A stretch of 64,000 bases of DNA, taken from the NCBI GenBank assembly GCA_034769895.1, contig CM068372.1, positions 241,824,343-241,888,342 on the forward strand. Direction: 5' to 3'. The DNA is from Magicicada septendecula (lineage: Eukaryota; Arthropoda; Insecta; Hemiptera; Cicadidae). A model generated the notes under the pieces. The model did no database searches, was not told the origin of the DNA, and was given only the letters and a program-made list of their open reading frames with translations. Of the stretch, positions 31,144-40,201 are shown one piece after another; position 1 is the stretch's first letter; each line of letters begins with the position of its first letter. The position numbers and the translations under genes are program-made.

Positions 31144-31568
31144 GTAAACATTTTGAAAAACCCCGCGGCGACGTCACAACGATTAACCAATGTCATAGGT
31201 CTGATGCAAAAAACCCGGGAAGTTAATTAAAACCGCTTTACAAAGCTGATGTTGATTGGTAGATATAAAAAAAAGCGCGTTTATACACCGTTAATTTTAA
31301 AATTTTACATATTCTCAATTCTCATTGGTTGGTAATGTGTGTGGGTGTCAAGAATCGGCGGCAAAAACAGTACTGTCTTCTCAAATCCGTGTTGTAATGC
31401 ATCTTGTAAGCCGCTACGGTAATCGTGTATTTAATTATTTTGTGAATTCAGTGTTTTCGGTTGTGTTATTGTGTTGTGTTATTGTGTGGTGTTATTATTA
31501 ATTATTATTTCTGTTGTTTAGGGTTATTATTATAATATACCATACATTAATTAACATTTTACACTGAA

Positions 31569-31961
31569 ATGTACCCTGAAATGGCCTGCCATGATATTCA
31601 GTGCGGTGGGACGTCAGACGAATGGATTCGAATGACTGAGTCTGAGATTATTGACTTTTTAATTTCCCACGAGGTTATTAAAGGGTCAATAAATTGTCCT
31701 TCGTGTGGGTCCTCGTCGTCGACCTACAGTTTTTGTCGAGAAGTTTTTATTTTCGACGCCCAGCGCACTTCAGCTAAGCTGGGGGGCCCTGGAAAGACTG
31801 TAGAAGTCGACGAAGCCAAATTTTGCCGTCGGAAATATAATCGTGGCAGGTTTATTGAAGGACAGTGGGTGTTCGGGGGAGTGGAACGCGGTTCTGGCAA
31901 GTGTTTTTTGATACCGGTTGAGGGCCGGGATTCCGCTACTCTCCTCAAAATAATTGAGTAG
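31569..31961 (+). pseudogene. Merlin (ISXO2-like) transposase fragment
   Basis: 130 residues. The N-terminus holds a zinc-ribbon half (CPSCGS near residue 42). The DDE core begins at GGPGKTVEVDEAKF, containing the first catalytic Asp, and continues through KYNRGR and GQWVFGGVERGSGKCFL, which are hallmarks of Merlin/ISXO2 transposases (usual length roughly 280-350). Sequence normally present between the ribbon and the core is missing, apparently by internal deletion. TAG at about 31959 replaces an expected acidic codon, and a GTAAGA donor-like site follows a few codons later, suggesting that the original gene had an intron there. Non-functional. Confidence 0.85.
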
Positions 31962-32608
31962 TGGATTAAGGTAAGAGTTTCATCTTTTCATAATTATGGT
32001 GGTAAATGCATGCATTTCATGTGAGCGCGCGCGTGTGTGTGTGTGAGTGTGAGTGTGAGTGCATATTTGTAGTCAATGCTGATATTGCGGTGAAATATTT
32101 TTTGTTCTATTCTTCTATGTTATATAAACACGGGAAAAATAATTTTAAACGGTGGTCGAACCTATTTACGAAAAAATAAATAAATTAATTACTCCCATAA
32201 GACGCCAAAGAACGCCATATTAACTGTGACAAATTACATTAAGAGATTTTTTAACTTTTAATTTTATTTAGTAGTAGAAAAACACGTGTTATTTGGCGCG
32301 TAAACTTATGAATTGCAGCGATTGGTAATCCACGTAATGACGTCATAATTCGTCATTTGCTGTGCATTAGTGAGCCGTCGCTCCACTGCGGTGATCCCAC
32401 TAACTACTCAGTTAATATGGCGCTCATTCACTTTACATGGGCGCTTATGGGAGTATTTATTTTATTTTTTTTCTTCGTAAATAGATTCGACCGCCGTTGA
32501 AAATTATTTTTCTCGTGTTTATATAACATAGAAGAATAGAACAAAAAATATTTCACAGCAATATCAGCATTGACGCGGAAATATCAGAATTACCCTTACC
32601 AGCATAAA

Positions 32609-33381
32609 TATTTTCGTTGCCAGCTCTTGCTCTATAAGAATCATTCGTCAGAAAAATACTATGTACAATACTCAAAGTGTAACGTTACATTTTCTATGGA
32701 ATTATTTACCTACATACTAATTTTTTACTTTGCCTGACTTATTTCCTGATTTTGATGAGTCACAACATTCAGATTTCATGATATACAGAAATATAGTAAC
32801 TTTGCTTATTTTCTAGTTATTAATATTTTAAAATACAAATTTGATTATACTATTAATATATATTCTGAACTTGAAGAAATCAAAAACAATATACTGAACT
32901 TTGGCGTTTATACTTAACTGTAAAACTAGTCTTTCTTCAAAATTACTTACTTCGCCTACCTACGTCTGTTCCAGTACAATATAACCAATGACGTATTACC
33001 AAAAGCAACAATAATGTATTTATTGTGTCACTTTTATAGGTGCAAATAAATGTATATTCCTAGTGGTTATTTGGTCATATACAGAGATATGTAAAGTAAT
33101 TCTCACTAAAATGAAATAATTACTGAACATTTACTGTATGTTTAAATATTAACATTAACGTTAACACTGAATTAACAGAGTAAATGGTAAATAAATAGAT
33201 ATTTCATAGATTTATCTTAACATCTAATTACTTCCTACCATTTTTTATCAATACTTCATGTTCATGAACCAGAAGGATAACCTTTAGACAAATTCAAAGG
33301 ACTCGGTCCCCTATAATTCTCACAATAAACATAATTAATCAATTATTTTCTCACACCTACAAAAGCACCATGGCAACTTAC
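32609..33381. other. Intron 1 of Ly6 gene A, unique part
   Basis: AT-rich, no open frames of interest and no repeat recognised. It runs from the Merlin target duplication to the splice donor at 33380-33381 (minus strand). Confidence 0.6.
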
Positions 33382-33445
33382 CTTCATCAATTAAAAATAG
33401 TAACATAAAAGTCACAATAATGACAGTACACATCAAAAACTTCAT
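33382..33445 (-). CDS. Ly6/uPAR-family gene A, exon 1 (signal peptide)
   Basis: ATG at 33445-33443 opens 21 codons plus one base, followed by a GTAAGT donor. The peptide is a classical signal sequence: Met-Lys, then a hydrophobic run of Val, Ile, Phe, Met and Leu, ending in Ile-Asp-Glu. The exon ends in phase 1 with G, which combines with GG at the start of 27538 to make a Gly codon, so splicing to that exon keeps the frame. The resulting intron is about 5.8 kb and holds the MITE, PLE-C and Merlin elements. Secretion and later GPI anchoring are inferred from the family. Confidence 0.8.
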
Positions 33446-33970
33446 TCTAAAAGCACAGATTCTTATTATGTACACGGATACTGTAATGAACAACTATACT
33501 TCTTCTTGACAAATTTGAGAACTTTCATGGAATTCAATTACAGTCTTAAAGCTGTTTATACGCTTTAACAGGTTGTTGACGCCACGCCTATTTCCAATTC
33601 CAATACCAAGCTTAACATGGGAGCCAACTATGAGTCAAAATATAACGAGTTTTAGATTTTGTGTGAATATATTACGTACATGTATTTTATTGAAAACAAA
33701 TAACTATTTACTGCTGAGAAATCTAGAAACTTGAGAGAGCTAAATATAAAGTTTCCTAAATAACTATGCTTAATACACAATTAAAAAATTATAGTATTTT
33801 ACGTGAAGATTGAATTAGGGCAATTGAACAAACTGATTATCTCACACAAACGCAACACGTACACATACACAAATAATAGTGGTTTGGGTGTGTTTTGTAT
33901 TTAAATGTTTTTGTTACGTTTGTTATTTAATTCGAGTATTCTTCGTATATAAGAGTCGACAGCAGTAATA
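33446..33970. promoter_or_regulatory. Shared upstream region of two divergent Ly6 genes
   Basis: 525 bp separate the start codons of gene A (minus) and gene B (plus). Both promoters and 5' UTRs would have to lie here unless there are further upstream non-coding exons. No clear TATA box pair could be assigned. Confidence 0.5.
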
Positions 33971-34031
33971 ATGGATATACTAAACGTTTTCTTCACCCTG
34001 TCTTTAATTACAGTGTTGTGTAAATATGAAG
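33971..34031 (+). CDS. Ly6/uPAR-family gene B, exon 1 (signal peptide)
   Basis: ATG at 33971 opens 20 codons plus one base, then GTAAGT. The peptide is a signal sequence (Met-Asp-Ile-Leu, hydrophobic Val/Phe/Leu/Ile core, then Cys-Lys-Tyr-Glu). It ends in phase 1 with G, joining to GA at 62297 to give Gly followed by the Ly6 start EAVQCYQC. Exon length, phase and donor match those of gene A exon 1, supporting an ancestral duplication. The predicted intron is about 28 kb and contains the PLE, Tigger and Academ-like elements. Confidence 0.78.
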
Positions 34032-34708
34032 GTAAGTTATGTTTTGTTAGGAATGTATCCTTTAAACTTAACCTTAATTTATAATTTTTGTTTTGTAATA
34101 ACGTTTTGTTTATTAATGCGTAGGCCATAAACGTTTACAGTAAGCGCTTGGGAGGCTCATAAAGTCGTATTATGATGACGTTCATTGTTATTTTCATTAT
34201 TAATCTGTGTATTCCTATTACCATTTTAGCCCTGGTTAGATAATTTTCTTATGTTGGGAAAAAGTATAGGATCCTTATTTTGAATATTGTAAAACCGTAT
34301 AAATGTAACATAAGGGTAGGTGTTAGAAAATCAGTAATTCTGATTTTGTATTCAGCGATTAATGAGGTAAAGGCCAATGATATTGTATAAATTGAGCCAA
34401 GTCATACTGAACAAGAATTTAAACCTTTTAAGTAAGCAATTCAACAATATATAGTATAAAAAAACTAGAGCTCATTCATTTTTTCATTCTGTCGCATGGA
34501 AACAATCTTGAACCTGTAAAGATATGAATGAACATAATTCCTTATGAACAATAAGGAAGTTTGCTGTAAATAAAAGAAAAATTCACTTTGTTCTTATTAA
34601 AGAACTGAATAGCACAAAAATCTAGTCTATAGGCTAACCTGATAAATGGATCAGGTGACCAAATTCAGTAACAATCAGGTTGACTTAACAAAATTAAACG
34701 TGCTATGA
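34032..34708. other. Intron 1 of Ly6 gene B, proximal part
   Basis: Non-coding AT-rich sequence with no recognised elements, ending at the TGTAAAACTT duplication of PLE-A (34709-34718). Confidence 0.5.
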
Positions 34709-34802
34709 TGTAAAACTTGATATAAGTTTAATGAAGAAAGTTGTGTTAGTGGTTGAAATCACAAGCAGAATGATCACTGTTGCACACCACTATATAAAAA
34801 TT

Positions 34803-34850
34803 ATCCCGATTAGCGCTTTCAAGCTTCACAGCTCATCGTCAGATCGGAAT
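34803..34850 (-). ncRNA. Hammerhead ribozyme motif, PLE-A left end
   Basis: Minus strand: stem I ATTCCGAT, CTGACGA (34836-34842), stem II AGCT/AGCT with loop GTGA, GAAA (34817-34820), minimal stem III GCGC, cleavage site TA, stem I partner ATCGGGAT. Stem I forms eight consecutive pairs including one G-U. Same sequence as 40105-40152. Confidence 0.75.
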
Positions 34851-35010
34851 TGAAAGAAAATAATGTGAAAACAAACCCTTCACCCCCATCTCACCCCACC
34901 CTGCTCACACACAACAAGCTATAATTCAAATGTCCCTTCCCCACCCCCTGAGCTCTGGCCCTCCATCTGGACAGTAACATATTTTTCTAGCAAATTCCTT
35001 GTGTTTCAGT

Positions 35011-35133
<123 letters not shown>

Positions 35134-35386
35134 ATTCCTTTTAAACATACTGTCTTCCTCTCCACACATGTGGGTCAGTCACACACCTTTATTTTAAAAC
35201 ATCCAATTAGTACTATGCAATTTAATTCTTAATCTTATCTATCTGTCCTCTATCATTTACTTCTTAATTATGTTATAAAATATTTCTTCATTATCAAATT
35301 TAATTTTAGTATTAATTAAATTGTCTAACCCTTTTTCTCTTTCTTTCAATATTTCTAATTCCTCCTTAAGCTTCCTTTCAACTGTG

Positions 35387-35923
35387 TTATTTTACAATTT
35401 CGTAGTCTTCCAAAGGATTAACAAACTTATGGTTGTCTTCTATGAAATGTCTTGCATATAACGAATTGGTTGTTCTATTATCTTCTCCACGTTTGTGGTC
35501 AGACAACCTGCATACGAATTTTCGTCCTGTCTCACCTAGGTACACTTTGTTGCAGTCTTTACATTTTAATTTATAAATTCTGCTTTTCTGTAATACTGGA
35601 ATTTTTTCTATATTTTTATTCCTTATCTTATCAAATACCGTTTCACATTTTTTAATAGCTATATCTACTCCGTATTTATTAAAACATTTTATAATTTTTC
35701 TAGTATGTGAACCTATGTATGTCAGTGACCCTGCATAATTCTTTTGTTCTGGTTCTATTTTAGCTTTTTGTATGTTAACCCTTTTCATAACTTTATCCAC
35801 TATGTTGGTGTTATAATTATTATTCCTTACAATTCCCTTTATCGTTTTTAACTCCCTATCTTTTGATTCGGTCTCTTTTAAACACTTCTGAGCTCTGTAA
35901 CAATATGAATTGATTGCCGTCAT
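35387..35923 (-). pseudogene. PLE-A left arm: C-terminal RT remnant and GIY-YIG endonuclease
   Basis: 178 residues, open. Begins with INSYCYRAQKCLKET, part of the thumb region after the RT, and continues to the endonuclease domain: IYKLKCKDCNKVYLGETGRKF near residues 117-137, where the GIY-equivalent reads RIY here (GIY in the right arm), the YIG-equivalent reads YLG, and C-x2-C is present. A DHKRGEDN block and a C-terminal FIEDNHKF follow. This domain nicks target DNA in Penelope-like elements. The copy lacks the RT core and cannot act alone. Confidence 0.85.
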
Positions 35924-36523
35924 TTTATATCTATAAGTGAAGGACCATTTGAGGAAATAAAGTATGATTACAAATAAGTACCAGTCAAGGATAAAACAAA
36001 TGATGAAACAGATAACATTTATAGAAGAAAATAAGAAAAAGTATTTATTAGAAAGTAATCCAACAGCACCAGCTTTTAAAAGTCAGGTTGTGTAAAGACC
36101 GATTGTTTCTTTTATTAATGCACCTATTTATAAATTATCAAAGGAAGTTAGCAGAGTACTGAAAGAGAAATATAAATTTGGGACAAAATACAACATAGAG
36201 AATAATGTAAAATTGATAGAAAAATTAGAAAATATTAGAAATAATGTAAATACAAAATTGATATCACTGGATGTTAAGGACATGTTTACCAATATCACAG
36301 TAAATAAAGTTATTAAGTTAATAAACGATAATAATATGGGAGAATACAGGTAAAAAAAGCAGTTAAATCAGAACTATTTTAGGTTTAATAACAAGTTTTA
36401 TATACAGAAAAAAGGTTTACCTATGGGGGTCTTCATTATCCCCTATTCTTGCAGAAATATACATGAATGATTTTGAAAAGCAATTAATAAGTTCCACTAA
36501 GTATAAAGACAATATAAAATTAT

Positions 36524-36887
36524 ATAATTACCTTATTATCCACTCTAGCGATACAAAGTTTCGTCAGTTATGACGCGTTTCGGGACTAAGTCCCATCCTC
36601 AGATACACTTAATTAATAAACTAATACATTAAAATCGCAACCATGATACTGGTCAAGTCAAAAATAAAATAAAATAAATTACAAATCGCATGTGATATGT
36701 TTTACTAACCACGGCCGGAGCTCCCGCATGCGTTCACCCACAACCGCGATCGTCACGCGACTGGTCAAAGATTAATCCAAACTGAATCAGCGTCAGCGTC
36801 ATAACTGACGAAACTTTGTATTGCTAGAGTGGATAATAAGGTAATTATATAATCATATAATAAGTGATACGGTACGCAAAAAAATAA
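36524..36887 (-). mobile_element. 364-bp fold-back insertion with hammerhead motif, 15-bp target duplication
   Basis: ACAATATAAAATTAT at 36509-36523 and 36888-36902 flanks the insertion, which interrupts the PLE-A RT. Its two arms (about 36524-36578 and 36797-36848) are inverted copies ending in TTACCTTATTATCC, the same terminus as PLE-B. A hammerhead core lies beside the left arm on the minus strand. There is no coding capacity in the middle. Confidence 0.85.
36560..36606 (-). ncRNA. Hammerhead-like motif in the 364-bp fold-back
   Basis: Minus strand: CTGAGGA (36596-36602), stem II GGGAC/GTCCC with loop TTA, GAAA (36578-36581), stem III CGCG (36574-36577), cleavage site TC. Stem I begins TAT/ATA and may extend through an internal loop to AAGT/ACTT. 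Confidence 0.65.
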
Positions 36888-37352
36888 ACAATATAAAATT
36901 ATGGTCTAGATATGTTGATGATGTATTAGTAATTTGGGAAGGAAGCATAGAAGAAGTGCATGAGTTTATAAATGAGGTAAATAATAAGGATAAAAACTTA
37001 CAAATTAAAAAAGAGATAGGAGGTAAGAAAATAAATTACTTAGATTTAAACATAGAAATTAAAGATAATGAGAAACTACAGTTTGGGATATTTAGGAAAG
37101 AGTCATATTCTGATATAATTATACCAAGAGAGTCTTACCACCCTTATAGATATAAAATGGCGGCAATCAATTCATATTGTTACAGAGCTCAGAAGTGTTT
37201 AAAAGAGACCAAATCAAAATATAGGGAGTTAAAAACGATAAAGGGAATTGTAAGGAATAATAATTATAACACCAACATAGTGGATAAAGTTATGAAAAGG
37301 ATAAATTAATATTTTACCTTATTATCCATTTTGTGACTTCCCTTTTTTTAAA

Positions 37353-37394
37353 CAACACTACGCGTTTCGGAACGTGTGTTCCATCATCAGGTGT
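37353..37394 (-). ncRNA. Hammerhead ribozyme motif, PLE-B left end
   Basis: Minus strand: stem I ACAC, CTGATGA (37384-37390), stem II GGAAC/GTTCC with loop ACAC, GAAA (37365-37368), palindromic stem III CGCG, cleavage site TA, stem I partner GTGT. All core positions are intact. Confidence 0.75.
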
Positions 37395-37549
37395 AATTAC
37401 TCTTGCGAGGTCGTCGAAACATTAAGAGATATCATAAACACATAAAACACTAAACATAAGTTCATACTCAGTACCAAACGCGTGGGATACGTTTTCGGTG
37501 CGCACCTTGACGACACTGAACCAACGCTATCAATTCACCGCTATCACTG

Positions 37550-38114
37550 CTCGCGCATGATGTGTGACATGGACCTTAGTTGTTCTGAGATTTGCATCGC
37601 AGTGTCATACAAAGAGTTGGAGTGAAAATTTAACTGGTCATTCAATAAATAATCTGGACTGGTTTTAAAGGCCTTATCTATTTCAAATTCTTCATTAGCA
37701 TCCATATTCCTACCTTTATTGCATATGTGTATTGGTTTAAAGTTTGTATACTAAAATCTGTATAATTATGATTATTGTCAATCAAATGTCTTCCAAAATT
37801 GGATTTAGTTTTTTCAAAATCTTTTTTGGGGAGATGTTCTTTGAATCTTTATGAAAGGTCTCCCTGTCTGGCCTGTATAAAAGCAGTTACAGTCATCACA
37901 TATTATCTTGTAGACACATGTTTTTTCTTCTAAAGGTCTGGCCGTTTTTGGACCAAGTATCTTATATATGTTATTGCTTGTTTGAAAGGCCGTCGCTATA
38001 TTTATTTTCTTAAAAATATTTGTTGGAATTTCCGTAGGACATTACCATACTCAGTTGATATGTGTGTTGCTCCTGCCTTGTTCTTCGGGGGCCTCATTTG
38101 TCTGTTTTTCTGTT
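37550..38114 (-). pseudogene. PLE-B left arm: GIY-YIG region, degraded
   Basis: The minus-strand complement of the plus-arm coding end. It includes RPPKNKAGATHISTEYGNV near 38090-38035 and a VYKIICDDCN...GQTGRPF block near 37910-37850, then a region with several stops. It is the shortened arm of the PLE-B palindrome and is not functional. Confidence 0.7.
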
Positions 38115-38994
38115 AAACGCATACAATTCACCCTCGAAACTGAAACCGACAATAAGCTGAATTTTCTTGACTTAACAGTCATAAAAACAAAAAATAGATT
38201 CCAATACCAAATCTATAGAAAACCAACCACAACAGATATCACTATACATGCAGACTCCCACCACCCTACATCTCAAAAAATGGCTGCATACAACAGTTTT
38301 ATCCATAGGCTAATTACAATACCACTTGAGACAATTGATTTTCAAAAAGAGTTAAATACAATAAAATACATAGCCAGAGCTAACGGATATCAAAGTTCAA
38401 TGATAGATAGACTACTCAAGAAACAGCAAAACAGACAAATGAGGCCCCCGAAGAACAAGGCAGGAGCAACACACATATCAACTGAGTATGGTAATGTCCT
38501 TCCGAAAATTCAAACAAAATTTTTAAGAAAATGAATATAGCGACGGCCTTTCAAACAAGCAATAACATATATAAAATACTTGGTCCAAAAACGGCCAGAT
38601 CTTTAGAAGAAAAAACAGGTGTCTACAAGGTAATATGTGATGACTGTAACTGCTTTTATATAGGCCAGACAGGGAGACCTTTCATAAAGAGATTCAAAGA
38701 ACATCTCCCCAAAAAAAATATTTTGAAAAAACTAAATCCAATTTTGGACGACATTTGATTGACAAAAATCATAATTATACAGATTTTAGTACAAACTTTA
38801 AACCAATACACATATGCAATAAAGGTAGGAATATGGATGCTAATGAAGAATTTGAAATATATAAGGCCTTTAAAACCAGTCCAGATTATTTATTGAATGA
38901 CCAGTTAAATTTTCACTCCAACTCTTTGTATGACACTGCGATGCAAATCTCAGAACAACTAAGGTCCACGTCACACATCATGCGCGAGCAGTGA
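38115..38994 (+). pseudogene. PLE-B right arm: RT thumb and GIY-YIG endonuclease
   Basis: Three consecutive frames of one protein. 38055-38534 covers the end of RT (KLNFLDLTV, then a YRKPTTTDITIH block and HPTSQKMAAYNSF). 38531-38758 holds the endonuclease, with VYKVICDDCNCFYIGQTGRPF carrying the YIG motif, a C-x2-C pair and the following Arg. 38755-38994 is the tail. Overlaps of a few bases between frames mark small indels, so the copy is dead. The RT core is missing because the arm is 5' truncated. Confidence 0.8.
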
Positions 38995-39141
38995 TAGCGG
39001 TGAATTGATAGCGTTGGTTCAGTGTCGTCAAGGTGCGCACCTAAAACGTATCGCACGCGTTAGGTACTGAATACGAACTTATGTTTAGTGTTTTATGTGT
39101 TTACGATATCTCTTAATGTTTCGACGACCTCGCAAGAGTAA

Positions 39142-39186
39142 TTACACCTGATGATGGAACACACGTTCCGAAACGCGTAGTGTTGT
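39142..39186 (+). ncRNA. Hammerhead ribozyme motif, PLE-B right end
   Basis: Stem I ACAC, CTGATGA (39148-39154), stem II GGAAC/GTTCC, GAAA (39170-39173), CGCG, cleavage site TA, GTGT. Mirror image of the copy at 37353-37394. Confidence 0.75.
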
Positions 39187-39289
39187 TTAAAAAAAGGGAA
39201 GTCACAAGACGGATAATAAGGTAAAATATTAATTTATTCAAAATATGACTTGGATACGAATGGATTTTAAATTTTAAATTATGAAAAGG

Positions 39290-39681
39290 GTTAACATACA
39301 AAAAGTTAAATAGAACCAGAACAAAAGAATTATGCCGGGTCATTGACATACATAGGTTCACATACTAGAAAAATTATAAAATGTTTTAATAAATACAGAG
39401 TAGATATAGCTATTAAAAAATGTGAAACGGTATTTGATAAGATAAGGAACAAAAATATAGAAAAAATTCCAGTATTACAGAAAAGCGGAATTTATAAATT
39501 AAAATGTAAAGACTGCAACAAAGTGTACCTAGGTGAGACAGGACGAAAATTCGTATGCAGGTTGTCTGACCACAAACGTGGAGAAGATAATAGAACAACC
39601 AATTCGTTATATGCAAGACATTTCATAGAAGACAACCATAAGTTTGTTAATCCTTTGGAAGACTACGAAATTGTAAAATAA
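39290..39681 (+). pseudogene. PLE-A right arm: GIY-YIG endonuclease after PLE-B
   Basis: Resumes the PLE-A protein after the PLE-B target duplication. From 39343 it is open for 112 residues: IGSHTRKIIKCFNKY, then GIYKLKCKDCNKVYLGETGRKF, DHKRGEDN and FIEDNHKF. It is nearly identical to the left-arm copy, with a few substitutions. A short stretch with stops precedes it. Confidence 0.85.
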
Positions 39682-40104
39682 CACAGTTGAAAGGAAGCTT
39701 AAGGAGGAGTTAGAAATACTGAAAGAAAGAGAAAAAGGGTTAGACAATTTAATTAATACTAAAATTAAATTTGATAATGAAGAAATATTTTATAACATAA
39801 TTAAGAAGTAAATGATAGAGGACAGATAGATAAGATTAAGAATTAAATTGCATAGTACTAATTGGATGTTTTAAAATAAAGCTGTGTGACTGACCCACGT
39901 GTGTGGAGAAGAAGACAGTATGTTTAAAAGGAATGTACACACACACAATACTGAAACACAAGGAATTTGCTAGAAAAATATGTTACTGTCCAGATGGAGG
40001 GCCAGAGCTCAGGGGGGGGGGGCATTTGAATTATAGCTTGTTGTGTGTGAGCAGGGTGGGGTGAGATGGGGGTGAAGGGTTTGTTTTCACATTATTTTCT
40101 TTCA

Positions 40105-40152
40105 ATTCCGATCTGACGATGAGCTGTGAAGCTTGAAAGCGCTAATCGGGAT
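40105..40152 (+). ncRNA. Hammerhead ribozyme motif, PLE-A right end
   Basis: Stem I ATTCCGAT (40105-40112), CTGACGA (40113-40119), stem II AGCT/AGCT, GAAA (40135-40138), GCGC, TA, and stem I partner ATCGGGAT (40145-40152). Complete core with an eight-pair stem I. Confidence 0.78.
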
Positions 40153-40201
40153 AATTTTTATACAGTGGTGTGCAACAGTGATCATTCTGCTTGTAAAACT
40201 T

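Larger units (their letters stand above)
29172..32600 (+). mobile_element. Merlin-type DNA transposon with 8-bp target duplication
   Basis: Terminal inverted repeats of about 190 bp (29172-29359 and 32407-32600) begin GGTAAGGGTAATTCTG on the right; the left end lacks six of these bases. AGCATAAA flanks both ends (29164-29171 and 32601-32608), the 8-bp duplication expected for Merlin. A partial ISXO2-like transposase lies at 31569-31961. A second, direct copy of the TIR at 32072-32230 shows that the right end is itself a short inverted-repeat derivative. A fold-back insertion (30003-30209) and a ~357-bp tandem duplication (30425-31138) also lie inside. Confidence 0.9.
35960..37309 (+). pseudogene. 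PLE-A right arm: Penelope-like reverse transcriptase
   Basis: A decayed RT with recognisable blocks: RPIVSFINAP near 36096, LISLDVKDMFTNI (motif A) near 36260, GLPMG...SSLSPILAEIYMNDFE (motif B) near 36415-36475, and YVDDVLVIW (motif C) near 36910. The last open frame, 36956-37309, covers palm and thumb. Lesions: TAA at 36093-36095, a stop near 36350, a one-base shift inside motif B, and the fold-back insertion at 36524-36887 between motifs B and C. After codon RIN at 37309 it is split by PLE-B and resumes near 39290. Confidence 0.85.
37301..39278 (+). mobile_element. PLE-B: palindromic Penelope-like element nested in PLE-A
   Basis: TTATGAAAAGG at 37290-37300 and 39279-39289 flanks it. A minus-oriented partial copy (37310-38114) meets a longer plus-oriented copy (38115-39230) head to head, giving inverted ends that both read TTTTACCTTATTATCC outward and both carry a hammerhead motif. 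Coding pieces of RT thumb and GIY-YIG endonuclease are present in both arms. The protein is distinct from PLE-A, so this is a separate family. About 45 extra bases lie between the right terminus and the duplication. Confidence 0.88.
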
